From contig NZ_CP026730.1 of assembly GCF_003369795.1 (NCBI RefSeq), forward strand, positions 2,666,001 through 2,730,000: a stretch of DNA of 64,000 nt. Reading direction: 5' to 3'. Position 1 is the stretch's first letter. Each line of letters starts with the position of its first letter. The DNA is from Streptomyces sp. CB09001 (GTDB lineage Bacteria; Actinomycetota; Actinomycetes; Streptomycetales; Streptomycetaceae). Of this stretch, positions 16,382 through 24,499 are shown piece by piece. Under the pieces are notes generated by a model that searched no databases, was not told the origin of the DNA, and saw only the letters and a list, made by a program, of their open reading frames with translations. A program made the position numbers and the translations under genes.

Positions 16382-17650
16382 TCAGCGGCCCTGGTACTGC
16401 GCCGCCTTCGCACGGGCCGTGCCGAGCCTGGCGTAGAGCTTCGTGCCGGGGCAGTTCGTGGCGAAGCCGTCGCGATGACCGGAGATGACGTTCAGTCGTA
16501 CCTTCCTGCCCTTTCGGTAGAGGTTGCCACCCCCGGACTTCAGGTATGTCTTCCCGCGCGGATTCATGCCGTAGAGCCCGACCTTCCACGCGGTGAGCCG
16601 GGCGATCGCCTTCAGCGCGGCCGACGACGGCTTCTTCGAGCTGTACGTGCCGAGCACGGCGATTCCCATGCTGTTGGAGTTGAACCCCAGGGTGTGGGCG
16701 CCGAGCACCGGCTTGGACACGCCTCCGGCCCGGCCCTCGTAGATGTGTCCGCACTTGTCGACGAGGAAGTTGTAGCCGAGGTCGCGCCAGCCCGTGCTGT
16801 GGACGTGGTAGCGGTAGATACCGCGGATGACCGACGGCGCCTGCGCGCAGCGGTAGTTGTTGCCGGTGGCCGAGTGGTGCACGAAGGCCGTCTTGACCTT
16901 CTTCGTGTACACGAACCCCTTCTCGCGCAGCTTCTCGTCGGCGCCCCAGCCGCGGCGCGTGGTGATGCCCGGGCGGGGGCCGACATGCGGCCCGGCCTTC
17001 CGTCGCGCGGGAAGCGCGGGGAGTACGGAGGGTTCCGTCCGGGTCCGCGCGCGGTTCGTCGGCGGCGGGGCGCCCTCGCCGGGGTCGACGAGTTCGAGGC
17101 GCAGGCCGGCGGGGAGCGGCGAGGCGGAGCGGGCGGTACCGGGCGTGTTCCCGGCCCGCACCCGGACCTCGACGCCGTCGGACTCGCCCACCCACAGCGG
17201 TGCGGTGGCCCCGCGAACCCGGCCCGAGGCGCTCTCCGGGGTACCCGGGTCGGCGGCGTGGTCGGCGTTGTGGGTCTCCAGTTCCTGCCAGCCGGACCAG
17301 GTGCCGGTGGCGGTGGCACGAGTACGGACCTCGACGCGGCCGTGGAGTTCGGTGGCGGGGCTGTCCCAGACGACGCCGACGAGCGAGAAGTGCCGTACGT
17401 CCGAGCGTCGCAGGCTCTGTTCGGCCGCACCGGCCGCACCGGGCGCACGGTCGCGGGCGAGGGGGGCGAGGGGCAGCGACTGGGTGCCGCCGGGGGCGTA
17501 TGCCCCGGGCCGTGCGGTCGAACTCGTCGGGGGTGGGGCCGGGGAGGTGGCGGCTGCCGCGGGCGGGGCGAGCGGGAGGGCCAGGGCCGCCGCGCACGTG
17601 ACGCCGGTCGAGGAAGCTAGGAATCCACGCATGCCCCTGATATTGGACAT
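16382..17650 (-). CDS. Secreted N-acetylmuramoyl-L-alanine amidase (PGRP/amidase_2)
   Basis: Exported protein of about 422 residues. A signal peptide (about residues 7-35, FLASSTGVTCAAALALPLAPPAAAA) is followed by a beta-rich region and then an amidase_2/peptidoglycan recognition domain in the C-terminal 180 residues. It starts TRRGWGADEKL and has the zinc ligands FVHHSAT, GAHTLGFNSNSMGIAVLG and ISGHRDGFATNCPG (His and Cys). It cleaves the lactyl-L-Ala bond of peptidoglycan. Two ATGs are possible, 17650 (MSNIRGM) and 17632; neither has an ideally spaced ribosome site. The gene is divergent from the TIGR03089 gene, with an inverted repeat over its start. Confidence 0.88.
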   Translation of the reverse strand: MSNIRGMRGFLASSTGVTCAAALALPLAPPAAAATSPAPPPTSSTARPGAYAPGGTQSLPLAPLARDRAPGAAGAAEQSLRRSDVRHFSLVGVVWDSPATELHGRVEVRTRATATGTWSGWQELETHNADHAADPGTPESASGRVRGATAPLWVGESDGVEVRVRAGNTPGTARSASPLPAGLRLELVDPGEGAPPPTNRARTRTEPSVLPALPARRKAGPHVGPRPGITTRRGWGADEKLREKGFVYTKKVKTAFVHHSATGNNYRCAQAPSVIRGIYRYHVHSTGWRDLGYNFLVDKCGHIYEGRAGGVSKPVLGAHTLGFNSNSMGIAVLGTYSSKKPSSAALKAIARLTAWKVGLYGMNPRGKTYLKSGGGNLYRKGRKVRLNVISGHRDGFATNCPGTKLYARLGTARAKAAQYQGR

Positions 17651-17669
17651 GATCCTACAAATATGTCCA
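17644..17669. promoter_or_regulatory. Inverted repeat overlapping the amidase start
   Basis: TGGACAT (17644-17650) and ATGTCCA (17663-17669) are perfect 7-bp arms around an AT-rich 12-bp spacer. The left arm covers the upstream start codon of the amidase. It could be an operator in the amidase/TIGR03089 divergent region or an mRNA hairpin; no known factor is assigned. Confidence 0.4.
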
Positions 17670-17771
17670 TTGGGGATCTGACGGGTCGTAGGGTGCCTTG
17701 GACCGATCCGGTGGTGGCGCGGTCCGCCGTGCGCTCGTTGCGCGTTACCCGTCCCGCGTACGCTTGCGCGG

Positions 17772-18536
17772 GTGAACGCGACCGATCGCACCCCTGCCGA
17801 CCTGCTGAGTTCCGCGCTCGCCGCGGACCCGGGACGCCCCCTGGTGACCTTCTACGACGACGCCACGGGCGAACGCGTCGAACTGTCCGTGGCCACTTTC
17901 GCCAATTGGGTGGCCAAGACCGCGAACCTGCTCCAGGACGAACTCTCCGTCGAACCCGGCGACCGGGTGGCGCTGCTGCTGCCGGCGCACTGGCAGACGG
18001 CCGTGTGGCTGCTGGCGTGCGCGTCGGTGGGTGTCGTCGCCGACGTGGCGGGTGATCCGGGGGCGGCGGACGCGGTCGTGAGCGGGCCGGAGCCGGAGTC
18101 GCTGGAGGCGGCGCGGGCGTGCTCGGGTCCGCGGATCGCGCTGGCGTTGCGGCCGCTGGGGGGACGGTTCGCGCCGGCGCCGCCGGAGGGCTTCGCCGAC
18201 TACGCGGTGGAGGTGCCGGGGCAGGGGGACCGGTTCGTGCCGTACGCGCCGGTGGAGCCGGAGGCGCCCGCACTGATCGTGGCGGGGCGGGAGTTCAGTG
18301 GGGCCGAGGTCGTGGAGCGGGCTCGGGCGGAGGCGTCGGGGCTGGGGCTCACGGGGCCGGGGGCACGGATTCTGTCGGGGTTGCCGTACGACACGTGGGA
18401 GGGGTTGAGCGCGGGGTTGTACGGGCCGCTCGCGAGTGGGGGGTCGGTGGTGCTGTGCCGGCATCTGGAGCTGGCGGCGGCGGGTGTGGTGGACCAGCGG
18501 ATCGAGACGGAGCGGGTTTCGGCGACGGCGCGGTGA
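17772..18536 (+). CDS. TIGR03089 family protein
   Basis: Protein of 254 residues of the actinobacterial TIGR03089 family (compare Rv3268). It resembles the N-terminal part of AMP-binding/adenylating enzymes (LVTFYDDATGERVELSVATFANWVAKTANLL, GDRVALLLPAHWQTAVWLLACASVGVVA) but lacks the P-loop STGTPKG motif and the C-terminal domain, so adenylation is unlikely. The GTG at 17772 begins the typical NATDRTPADLL. It is divergent from the amidase and upstream of the LCP genes, the conserved position. Molecular role unknown. Confidence 0.85.
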   Translation: MNATDRTPADLLSSALAADPGRPLVTFYDDATGERVELSVATFANWVAKTANLLQDELSVEPGDRVALLLPAHWQTAVWLLACASVGVVADVAGDPGAADAVVSGPEPESLEAARACSGPRIALALRPLGGRFAPAPPEGFADYAVEVPGQGDRFVPYAPVEPEAPALIVAGREFSGAEVVERARAEASGLGLTGPGARILSGLPYDTWEGLSAGLYGPLASGGSVVLCRHLELAAAGVVDQRIETERVSATAR

Positions 18537-18672
18537 GGTTTCGCGGGGTGGGTGTTGGCGGACCGGCGTCGAGGTGGACGCCGGTGAGTCGATGAACCGG
18601 AGCTGACCGGCGCCCGGGGTGGGTGTGGGCGCGGGGTGGGGTGGGGTGGACCCGGCGTCGGGGTGGGCGCGG

Positions 18673-18880
18673 GGTGAGATGCGCCGCCCGGCGCTCACGG
18701 GGCGCCGCCAACAAGGCGATGAACCAGAGCCGACCCGGACCCGGCCTCGGAGTGAGCGCCAGGTGAGATGCGCCGCCCAGCGCTCACCGGGCGCCGCCAA
18801 CAAGGCGATGAACCGAGCCAACCCGGACCCGGCCTCGGCGTGAGCGCCAGGTGAGGTGCGCGGCCCGACGCTGACGGGGT
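18673..18880. repeat. 89-bp tandem repeat, about 2.3 copies
   Basis: GGTGAGATGCGCCGCCC recurs at 18673, 18762 and (degenerate, GGTGAGGTGCGCGGCCC) 18851, exactly 89 bp apart. Units include GCGCTCAC...GTGAGCGCC arms and the segment GCCAACAAGGCGATGAACC. The third copy merges into the dispersed element. Confidence 0.9.
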
Positions 18881-18932
18881 GCCGTGCCGCCTGCGCCCAC
18901 CCGTGCCGCCCCGGGCGGCACGAATGCCCGCA
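18855..18932. repeat. Second copy of the dispersed GTGCCGCC/GGCGGCAC element
   Basis: It shares GGTGCGCGGCCCG, a GACGGGGTGCCG-type middle and GCGCCCACCCGTGCCGCCCC...GCGGCACGA.TGCCCG with 15075-15143. GTGCCGCC and GGCGGCAC form a hairpin. The element is typical of short extragenic palindromic repeats in Streptomyces intergenic DNA. Confidence 0.75.
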
Positions 18933-18957
18933 GGTTGCGCGGGGGGTGCCTCACGTG

Positions 18958-19140
18958 CTCGCAAGTTGCCCGGCGGGAGACGCCTCGCCTGCTCGCAAGT
19001 TACCCGGCGAGGGACGCCTCACGTGCTCGCAAGTTACCCGGCGAGGGACGCCTCACGTGCTCGCAAGTTACCCGGCGAGGGACGCCTCACGTGCTCGCAA
19101 GTTGCCCGGCGAGGGACGCCTCGCCTGCTCGCAGGTTGCG
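18958..19140. repeat. 34-bp tandem array, five full units
   Basis: Units start at 18958, 18992, 19026, 19060 and 19094, with a partial sixth from 19128 and a degenerate one before 18958. Each begins CTCGCAAGTTACCCGGCGAG, which is itself a hairpin (CTCGC/GCGAG, 10-nt loop), followed by GGACGCCTCACGTG. Units 2-4 are identical. The 34-nt period is not a multiple of three, and there are no spacers, so it is neither coding nor CRISPR. Confidence 0.95.
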
Positions 19141-19232
19141 GGGGTGACGCTCGTTCGGGCTAGCTGCGTGCTGTCTTCCGGGGCTGCTCGGGGCATGGTC
19201 GTAGCAGCGTGCGGGTGTGGACGGAGGCAGGT

Positions 19233-20423
19233 GTGGGCGATGACGCGGGCACGGCGGACTCCGGCGGGGGCCCGGGGCACGGGGCGTCCGCGAGCGGGGT
19301 CGGGCTGAAGCGGCGGCGACGCAGGCGGCGGCTGGGGATCGCCGGGATCGTGGTCGTCGCGCTGGCAGGGGGCGCGGTGGGCGTCGGGTGGGCCGTGTAC
19401 GCGAAGCTGAGCGGCAACATCACCGCGGACGAGGCGGCCGCGGCCGAACTCGCCCGGTACGAGAAGGAGCGGCCCACCTCGCTGGTGCGCGGCGCGCAGA
19501 ACGTCCTGCTGATCGGGTCGGACTCCCGGTCCGGGGACGGCAACGCGCGCTACGGGCGGGACTCCGGGACCGAGCGGTCGGACACCACGATCCTGCTGCA
19601 CCTGGCCGCGGGCCGGGACAGCGTCACCGCCGTCTCCCTCCCCCGCGACCTGATGGTGGACGTCCCCGGCTGCCACCGGCCGGACGGGTCACTCACCGAG
19701 CCGGCGCTCCAGCAGTTCAACTACGCCTTCGCCGTGGGCGGTTCGGCGTGCTCCATCCGTACGGTGGAGAAGCTGACCGGCATCCGGATCGACCACCACG
19801 TGGTCGTCGACTTCGAGGGCTTCAAGGAGATGGTCGACGCGCTCGACGGCGTCGAGGTGTGCCTGCGAAAGCCGGTCGACGACAAGGACGCCAAGCTGAA
19901 ACTGCCCGCGGGCCGGGTGACGCTCGACGGGGAGCAGGCGCTCGGGTACGTCCGGGCGCGGAAGTCGCTCGGCGACGGCAGCGACACCGACCGGATGGAC
20001 CGGCAGCAGCGCTTCCTGGGAGCGCTCGTGAGCAAGGTGCAGAGCAATGACGTGCTGCTGAATCCGGTGAAGCTGTACCCCGTTCTGGACGCCGCCACGT
20101 CGTCGCTCACCACGGACCCGGGCCTGGCGAGTCTGCGCGATTTGTACGACCTTGTGCGTGGGCTGCGCGGGATTCCCACCGAGCGCGTGCAATTCCTGAC
20201 CGTCCCCCGGGAGTCCTACTCGGGCGACGCCAATCGGGACCAGCTCGTGCAGCCCGCCGCGGAGAAGCTGTTCACCCGCCTGCGCACGGACGAACCCGTG
20301 ACGATCACGGCTGCCCGACGGGACTCGACGGGCGGTACGGCGAATTCCGGCGAACCCGGTGACCCCGATTCCCCGGCGCCCACGTTCAGCGGGAACACCG
20401 CCGACGAGGACGTCTGCGAGTAA
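19233..20423 (+). CDS. LCP (LytR-CpsA-Psr) family protein 1, short form
   Basis: Membrane-anchored LCP phosphotransferase of about 396 residues: basic cytoplasmic N-terminus (KRRRRRRR), one transmembrane helix (about residues 36-58) and an extracellular LCP domain (about 90-290) with LLIGSDSR, DTTILLHL, SLPRDLMVDVPGC, DHHVVVDF and YVRARKSLGDGSDTDRMDRQQRFL. The conserved Arg/Asp residues bind polyprenyl pyrophosphate. Unlike its neighbours it lacks a LytR_C domain; the tail is short and disordered. The GTG at 19233 has GGAGG 5 nt upstream, better than the GTG at 19209. First of seven LCP genes. Confidence 0.9.
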   Translation: MGDDAGTADSGGGPGHGASASGVGLKRRRRRRRLGIAGIVVVALAGGAVGVGWAVYAKLSGNITADEAAAAELARYEKERPTSLVRGAQNVLLIGSDSRSGDGNARYGRDSGTERSDTTILLHLAAGRDSVTAVSLPRDLMVDVPGCHRPDGSLTEPALQQFNYAFAVGGSACSIRTVEKLTGIRIDHHVVVDFEGFKEMVDALDGVEVCLRKPVDDKDAKLKLPAGRVTLDGEQALGYVRARKSLGDGSDTDRMDRQQRFLGALVSKVQSNDVLLNPVKLYPVLDAATSSLTTDPGLASLRDLYDLVRGLRGIPTERVQFLTVPRESYSGDANRDQLVQPAAEKLFTRLRTDEPVTITAARRDSTGGTANSGEPGDPDSPAPTFSGNTADEDVCE

Positions 20424-20562
20424 AGCGCATTCCAAAAAGAAGCCACCCGCATGCAGGGCGGGCACGAACGCGCGGGCAATTGTCCAAGAAATGGCCCGGA
20501 TTGCCCAGTTGTAAGGTTCGTGGAATGCGTCACTGCCGTCGCCCTACGCCGAAGGGGGCGGT

Positions 20563-20568
20563 TAGTGT
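20563..20568 (+). promoter_or_regulatory. Conserved -10-like TAGTGT upstream of LCP 2
   Basis: The sequence GG(T/A)TAGTGTGAGCG occurs about 120 bp upstream of both LCP 2 (here) and its paralogue LCP 4 (24378-24383), inside otherwise diverged DNA. Conservation suggests a shared promoter -10 or regulator site; a matching -35 is not obvious. Confidence 0.35.
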
Positions 20569-20689
20569 GAGCGATCCGGTGTGCCCGGCCGCGGACTTCA
20601 GCCCTGGCCACGCACTGAACTGACGTGAGCGAGACCGTGCGCCCGGAGGGGAGGGCGCCGCGTGGCCCCGACGGAGGATTCGGACAACC

Positions 20690-22423
20690 GTGGACGCGCA
20701 AGGCCGTGGGCGGGCGGAGGACATCGACCCCGCAGACCAGTGGGTACTCAATCCGGACACCGGTGACTACGAACTGCGACTGTCCCCTTCCGCACCGCAG
20801 TCACCCGTTCCGAGGCCCCGCCGGGCCACCCCCGCACCGGATCCCGAGATTCCGGTGCCCCGCAGACGCCGCGCGACGCCCGAGGAGCCGCCACCGCCCG
20901 GCCGGCGTGAGCGCGAGGAGCCGCCACCCGGCCGGCGCGGTCGCCGGCGGCCGGCGAAGAAGAAGTCGCGGGGCAAGAAGATCCTGCTGTGGACCGGCGG
21001 CACGATGGCGTTCGTCGTCCTCGCCGTCGGCGCCGCCGGATACCTCTACCTGCAGCACCTCAACGACAACATCGAGTCCCTCCCCGACGACGGCGCGAGC
21101 ACCGGCGGGTTCCAGAAGGACCAGGCGATCAACATCCTGCTGATCGGCACGGACAAGCGCACCGGTTCCGGCAACGACGGCTACGGCGACAAGGGCAGCG
21201 CGGGCCACGCCGACACCACGCTCCTGCTGCACGTCTCCAAGGACCGCTCCAACGCGACCGCACTCAGCATCCCGCGCGACCTGATCGTCGACGTCCCCGA
21301 CTGCCCGACCACGCAGGAGGACGGGAGCACGAAGGTCATCCCGGGTTCCTCCGGTGTCCGCTTCAACACCAGCCTCGGCCAGAGCGGCCGCACGCCCAGC
21401 TGCACCATGCGGACCGTCACCGAGTTGACCGGCGTCACGCCCGACAACTTCATGGTGGCCGACTTCAACGCGGTCAAGACCCTCTCCTCGGCGGTCGGCG
21501 GGGTCGAGGTCTGTCTGGCCAAGGACATCGACGACCCCGACTCGCACCTGAACCTGTCGGCGGGCAAGCACACCGTCGAGGGCGAGGAGGCACTCGCCTT
21601 CGTCCGCACCCGGCACTCGGTCGGATTCGGCGGCGACCTGAGCCGTATCGAGCTCCAGCAGCAGTTCCTCAGCTCGCTGATGCGCAAGCTGAAGTCCAAC
21701 GACACGCTCACCAGCCCGACCAAGATGGTGAAGCTGGCCGAGGCGGGCACCGATGCGCTGACCGTCGACGCCAAGCTGAAGAGCATCGGCAAGCTGAAGG
21801 ACCTCGGTCTGGAGCTGGGCAAGCTCGACACCAAGAACCTCACCTTCGCCACGGTCCCGGTGAAGGACAACCCGGCCGAGGAGACGCCGGTGACCGTCGT
21901 CCTCAAGGACGGCCCCGCCCAGCAGGTCTTCGACATGGTCAAGAACGACATCTCCTTCACCGAGGTCAAGAAGCAGGAGAAGGAGAAGAAGAACAAGGAG
22001 GACGCCGCGGTCGCCGCCCGCCTTGAGGGCGAGAAGTCCGAGCCCTCCGAGGTCCGCGTCCGCGTCCTCAACGGCGGCGCCTCGTCCGGCAGCGCGGGGC
22101 GGGAGCTGACCTACCTCCAGAACGAGGCGGGCGTCACCAAGTCGGAGAACGCGGGCAACGCCCCCGCCGACATCGCGAAGACCACCCTGGAGTACGCCCC
22201 CGACCAGGCCGACCAGGCCCGCGCCCTCGCCGAGATCCTCGGCCTGTCCGGCGCCGCCATGAAGCCCGGGGAGAGCGTCACCAACTCCCAGGGCCTGCCC
22301 GCCATGACCCTCACCCTCGGCAAGGACTTCAAGGGCGCGGGCGTCAAGCTCGACGCCACCTCCGCCAAGGCACCGGAGGACCTCCAGAAGTCCACGGCGG
22401 ACAAGGTCGAGTGCGCGAAGTGA
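20690..22423 (+). CDS. LCP family protein 2 with LytR_C domain (type A)
   Basis: 577 residues. The N-terminus VDAQGRGRAEDIDPADQWVLNP is followed by a Pro/Arg-rich stretch, a transmembrane helix (about 98-120), the LCP domain (about 140-350: LLIGTDKRTGSGNDGYGDKG, DTTLLLHV, SIPRDLIVDVPDC, FVRTRHSVGFGGDLSRIELQQQFL), a Lys/Glu-rich linker and a C-terminal LytR_C domain (VRVRVLNGGASSGSAGRELTYL). LCP proteins transfer lipid-linked glycopolymers to peptidoglycan. The GTG start follows GGAGG at a long spacing. Closest relative in the window is LCP 4; the two share a 216-bp near-identical patch in LytR_C. Confidence 0.92.
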   Translation: MDAQGRGRAEDIDPADQWVLNPDTGDYELRLSPSAPQSPVPRPRRATPAPDPEIPVPRRRRATPEEPPPPGRREREEPPPGRRGRRRPAKKKSRGKKILLWTGGTMAFVVLAVGAAGYLYLQHLNDNIESLPDDGASTGGFQKDQAINILLIGTDKRTGSGNDGYGDKGSAGHADTTLLLHVSKDRSNATALSIPRDLIVDVPDCPTTQEDGSTKVIPGSSGVRFNTSLGQSGRTPSCTMRTVTELTGVTPDNFMVADFNAVKTLSSAVGGVEVCLAKDIDDPDSHLNLSAGKHTVEGEEALAFVRTRHSVGFGGDLSRIELQQQFLSSLMRKLKSNDTLTSPTKMVKLAEAGTDALTVDAKLKSIGKLKDLGLELGKLDTKNLTFATVPVKDNPAEETPVTVVLKDGPAQQVFDMVKNDISFTEVKKQEKEKKNKEDAAVAARLEGEKSEPSEVRVRVLNGGASSGSAGRELTYLQNEAGVTKSENAGNAPADIAKTTLEYAPDQADQARALAEILGLSGAAMKPGESVTNSQGLPAMTLTLGKDFKGAGVKLDATSAKAPEDLQKSTADKVECAK

Positions 22424-22590
22424 CCTGAGGGCCTCCACGCACGTCTGACAGTACGACAGTCCATCGGTCGACCGGTCCAACCGCGAACAAACCACCGGGC
22501 GTCGTACAGCCAACGCGAGGCTTCGTACGTCCAACTGTGCGAACAGGTCGCGTGCGGGAGCACGTTCGCGGGTCCGAGGGTGGGAGAGGC

Positions 22591-24294
22591 ATGACGCAGA
22601 GCAGTGTGCGCGGGGAGGGAACGCGACCCGACACGGTCCGGCACGCCCGCGGCAGGCGAGCCGGACGCAGCGGCCGTGACGAGGGCGGGGCGGGAACGGG
22701 CGGGCGGGGCGGCCCGGGTGGCAACGGCGGCCACGGCGGGCGCCCCGGGCGGCGGCGCGCGGGAGGGCGTCGGCACCGGGCACTGAGGTGGTCCGCGACA
22801 ACCCTCGCGGTACTGATACTCGGCACGGCCGGCGCCGGATACCTCTACTACCAGCACCTGAACGGCAACATCGACAAGGGCGAGCGCAGCAGCGGCGACT
22901 CCAAGGCGCACAAGGCCGAGCCGAACGCGGCCGGACAGACGCCGCTGAACATCCTGCTGCTCGGCTCCGACAGCCGCGCCTCCGACGCCAACGTGGCGCT
23001 GGGCGGCGGCAAGAACCACCGCGACAACCCGCCGCTGGCCGACGTGCAGATGCTGATCCACCTGTCCGCCGACCGCAAGAGCGCCTCGGTGGTGAGCATC
23101 CCCCGGGACACCCGGGTCGACATCCCGGCCTGCGAGAACCCCGACAGCGGCGAGAAGTTCCCGGCGACCAACGCCATCATCAACACCTCGCTGGCCCGCG
23201 GCGGCGCCGGCTGCACGCTGGCCACCTGGGAGAACCTCACCGGGGTCTACATCGACCACTGGATGACGATCGACTTCGCGGGCGTCGTCTCGATGGCGGA
23301 CGCCATCGGCGGGGTCGAGGTGTGCGTGAACCAGAACGTGTGGGACCGCCCGCTGCCGGGCGTGCCCGGCGGCTCCGGCCTGAAGATGACCGCCGGCCGG
23401 AAGAAGGTCGAGGGCGAGCAGGCGCTGCAGTGGCTGCGCACCCGGCACGCCTGGGGCAGCGACCCGCTGCGGGCCCGGGCCCAGCACATGTACATGAACT
23501 CGATGATCCGCACGCTGAAGAGCCAGAACGTCTTCACGGACGCCGGCCGGCTGATGGACCTGGCCGAGGCCGCCACGAAGTCGCTGACGGTGTCCGAGGA
23601 GATCGGCACCGTGAAGAAGCTGTACGACCTGGGCATGCAGCTCAAGACGGTGCCCACGGACCGCCTCACCATGACCACGATCCCCACCGTCGAGGACCCC
23701 GAGGACAAGAACCACCTGCTTCCGGCCCCCGACGCCGACAGGATGTGGGCGATGCTCCGCGACGACGTGTCCTTCGACGACAAGGGCACGAAGGAGAAGA
23801 AGGACACGGGCACGGGAGACGGCAAGGCCGACGCCGGCGCGCAGGGCGACACCGGGCAGCCCTCCGACGAGCCCGCCGCCGACTCCGAGATCGGCGTCCT
23901 CGTCCAGAACGCCACCCGCTCGGCCACCCTGGGCCCGGTCACCGGCCGGGCCGGTGACATCGCCGGGAGGCTGGTGGACAAGGGCTTCGCCAAGGCGGCC
24001 AAGGACACCTCGGCGGCGCTCTCCGAGGAGCGGACCGTAGTGCGTTACCCGAGCGACGAGTTGGCGGGGGACGCGCGGCGTGTCGCCGAGGCGCTGGGGA
24101 TCCCCGCGAACGCGGTGCGCAAGTCCACGGACGTGTCCGGGATCACTCTCGTCGTGGGAGCTGACTGGCGCGAGGGGACGTCCTATCCGAAGCAGAAGAC
24201 GCCCGAGGCCGGAGACCTGCCGGAGACCAGCGACGCCATCAACGGCTCGGACACCAGCAAGTGCATGGACGTCTACAAGCCCTACCGATGGTAG
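22591..24294 (+). CDS. LCP family protein 3 with LytR_C domain (type B)
   Basis: 567 residues. A Gly/Arg-rich cytoplasmic N-terminus is followed by a transmembrane helix (about 67-88), an LCP domain (LLLGSDSRASDAN, DVQMLIHLSADRKSASVVSIPRDTRVDIPAC, WLRTRHAWGSDPLRARAQHMYMNSM) and a LytR_C domain (IGVLVQNATRSATLGPVTGR...). The ATG at 22591 has GGGAGAGG just upstream; the in-frame GTG at 22537 does not. Together with LCP 2 it forms one A-B pair of the duplication; its paralogue is LCP 5. The 167-bp gap from LCP 2 may hold its own promoter. Confidence 0.92.
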   Translation: MTQSSVRGEGTRPDTVRHARGRRAGRSGRDEGGAGTGGRGGPGGNGGHGGRPGRRRAGGRRHRALRWSATTLAVLILGTAGAGYLYYQHLNGNIDKGERSSGDSKAHKAEPNAAGQTPLNILLLGSDSRASDANVALGGGKNHRDNPPLADVQMLIHLSADRKSASVVSIPRDTRVDIPACENPDSGEKFPATNAIINTSLARGGAGCTLATWENLTGVYIDHWMTIDFAGVVSMADAIGGVEVCVNQNVWDRPLPGVPGGSGLKMTAGRKKVEGEQALQWLRTRHAWGSDPLRARAQHMYMNSMIRTLKSQNVFTDAGRLMDLAEAATKSLTVSEEIGTVKKLYDLGMQLKTVPTDRLTMTTIPTVEDPEDKNHLLPAPDADRMWAMLRDDVSFDDKGTKEKKDTGTGDGKADAGAQGDTGQPSDEPAADSEIGVLVQNATRSATLGPVTGRAGDIAGRLVDKGFAKAAKDTSAALSEERTVVRYPSDELAGDARRVAEALGIPANAVRKSTDVSGITLVVGADWREGTSYPKQKTPEAGDLPETSDAINGSDTSKCMDVYKPYRW

Positions 24295-24377
24295 GAGTTC
24301 ACGAAAATAGGAGGGAATGCCCTGTTGTAGGGGTGACGATCGTGACACCAGGGTCGTTCGACGCCGAACCAGGCGGA

Positions 24378-24383
24378 TAGTGT
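24378..24383 (+). promoter_or_regulatory. Conserved -10-like TAGTGT upstream of LCP 4
   Basis: Counterpart of the site at 20563-20568, in the same context (GGATAGTGTGAGCG) and at nearly the same distance (117 bp) from the start codon. Possibly a promoter retained after duplication of the LCP pair. Confidence 0.35.
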
Positions 24384-24499
24384 GAGCGCTCCGGTGCCCC
24401 CTGCCGCGAGGTCCGCCCTGGCGTCGTGCACTTGTTGACTTTTACCGGGCACCTTCAGAGGAAGGTGCCGCGTGGCCCCCGACGGAGGATTGGGAGACC

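Larger units (their letters stand above)
18537..19232. other. Repeat-filled intergenic region before the LCP cluster
   Basis: This gap of about 700 bp contains an 89-bp tandem repeat, one copy of the dispersed GTGCCGCC/GGCGGCAC element and a 34-bp tandem array, each listed separately. The only reading frames are repeats read through in three phases and have no family resemblance. A promoter for the first LCP gene presumably lies in 19130-19220 but is not clear. Confidence 0.7.

Noticed and set aside
18958..19140. CRISPR array
   Set aside because: Repeats are directly adjacent with no unique spacers and no cas genes are near; a simple 34-bp minisatellite.
18856..19308. Repeat protein encoded by the 34-bp array
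   Set aside because: The period is not a multiple of three, so the same motifs appear in all three frames; no start with a ribosome site.
20801..22801. Long minus-strand frames opposite LCP 2 and 3
   Set aside because: Compositional shadows (Leu/Val/Gly/Asp strings); LCP motifs are on the plus strand.
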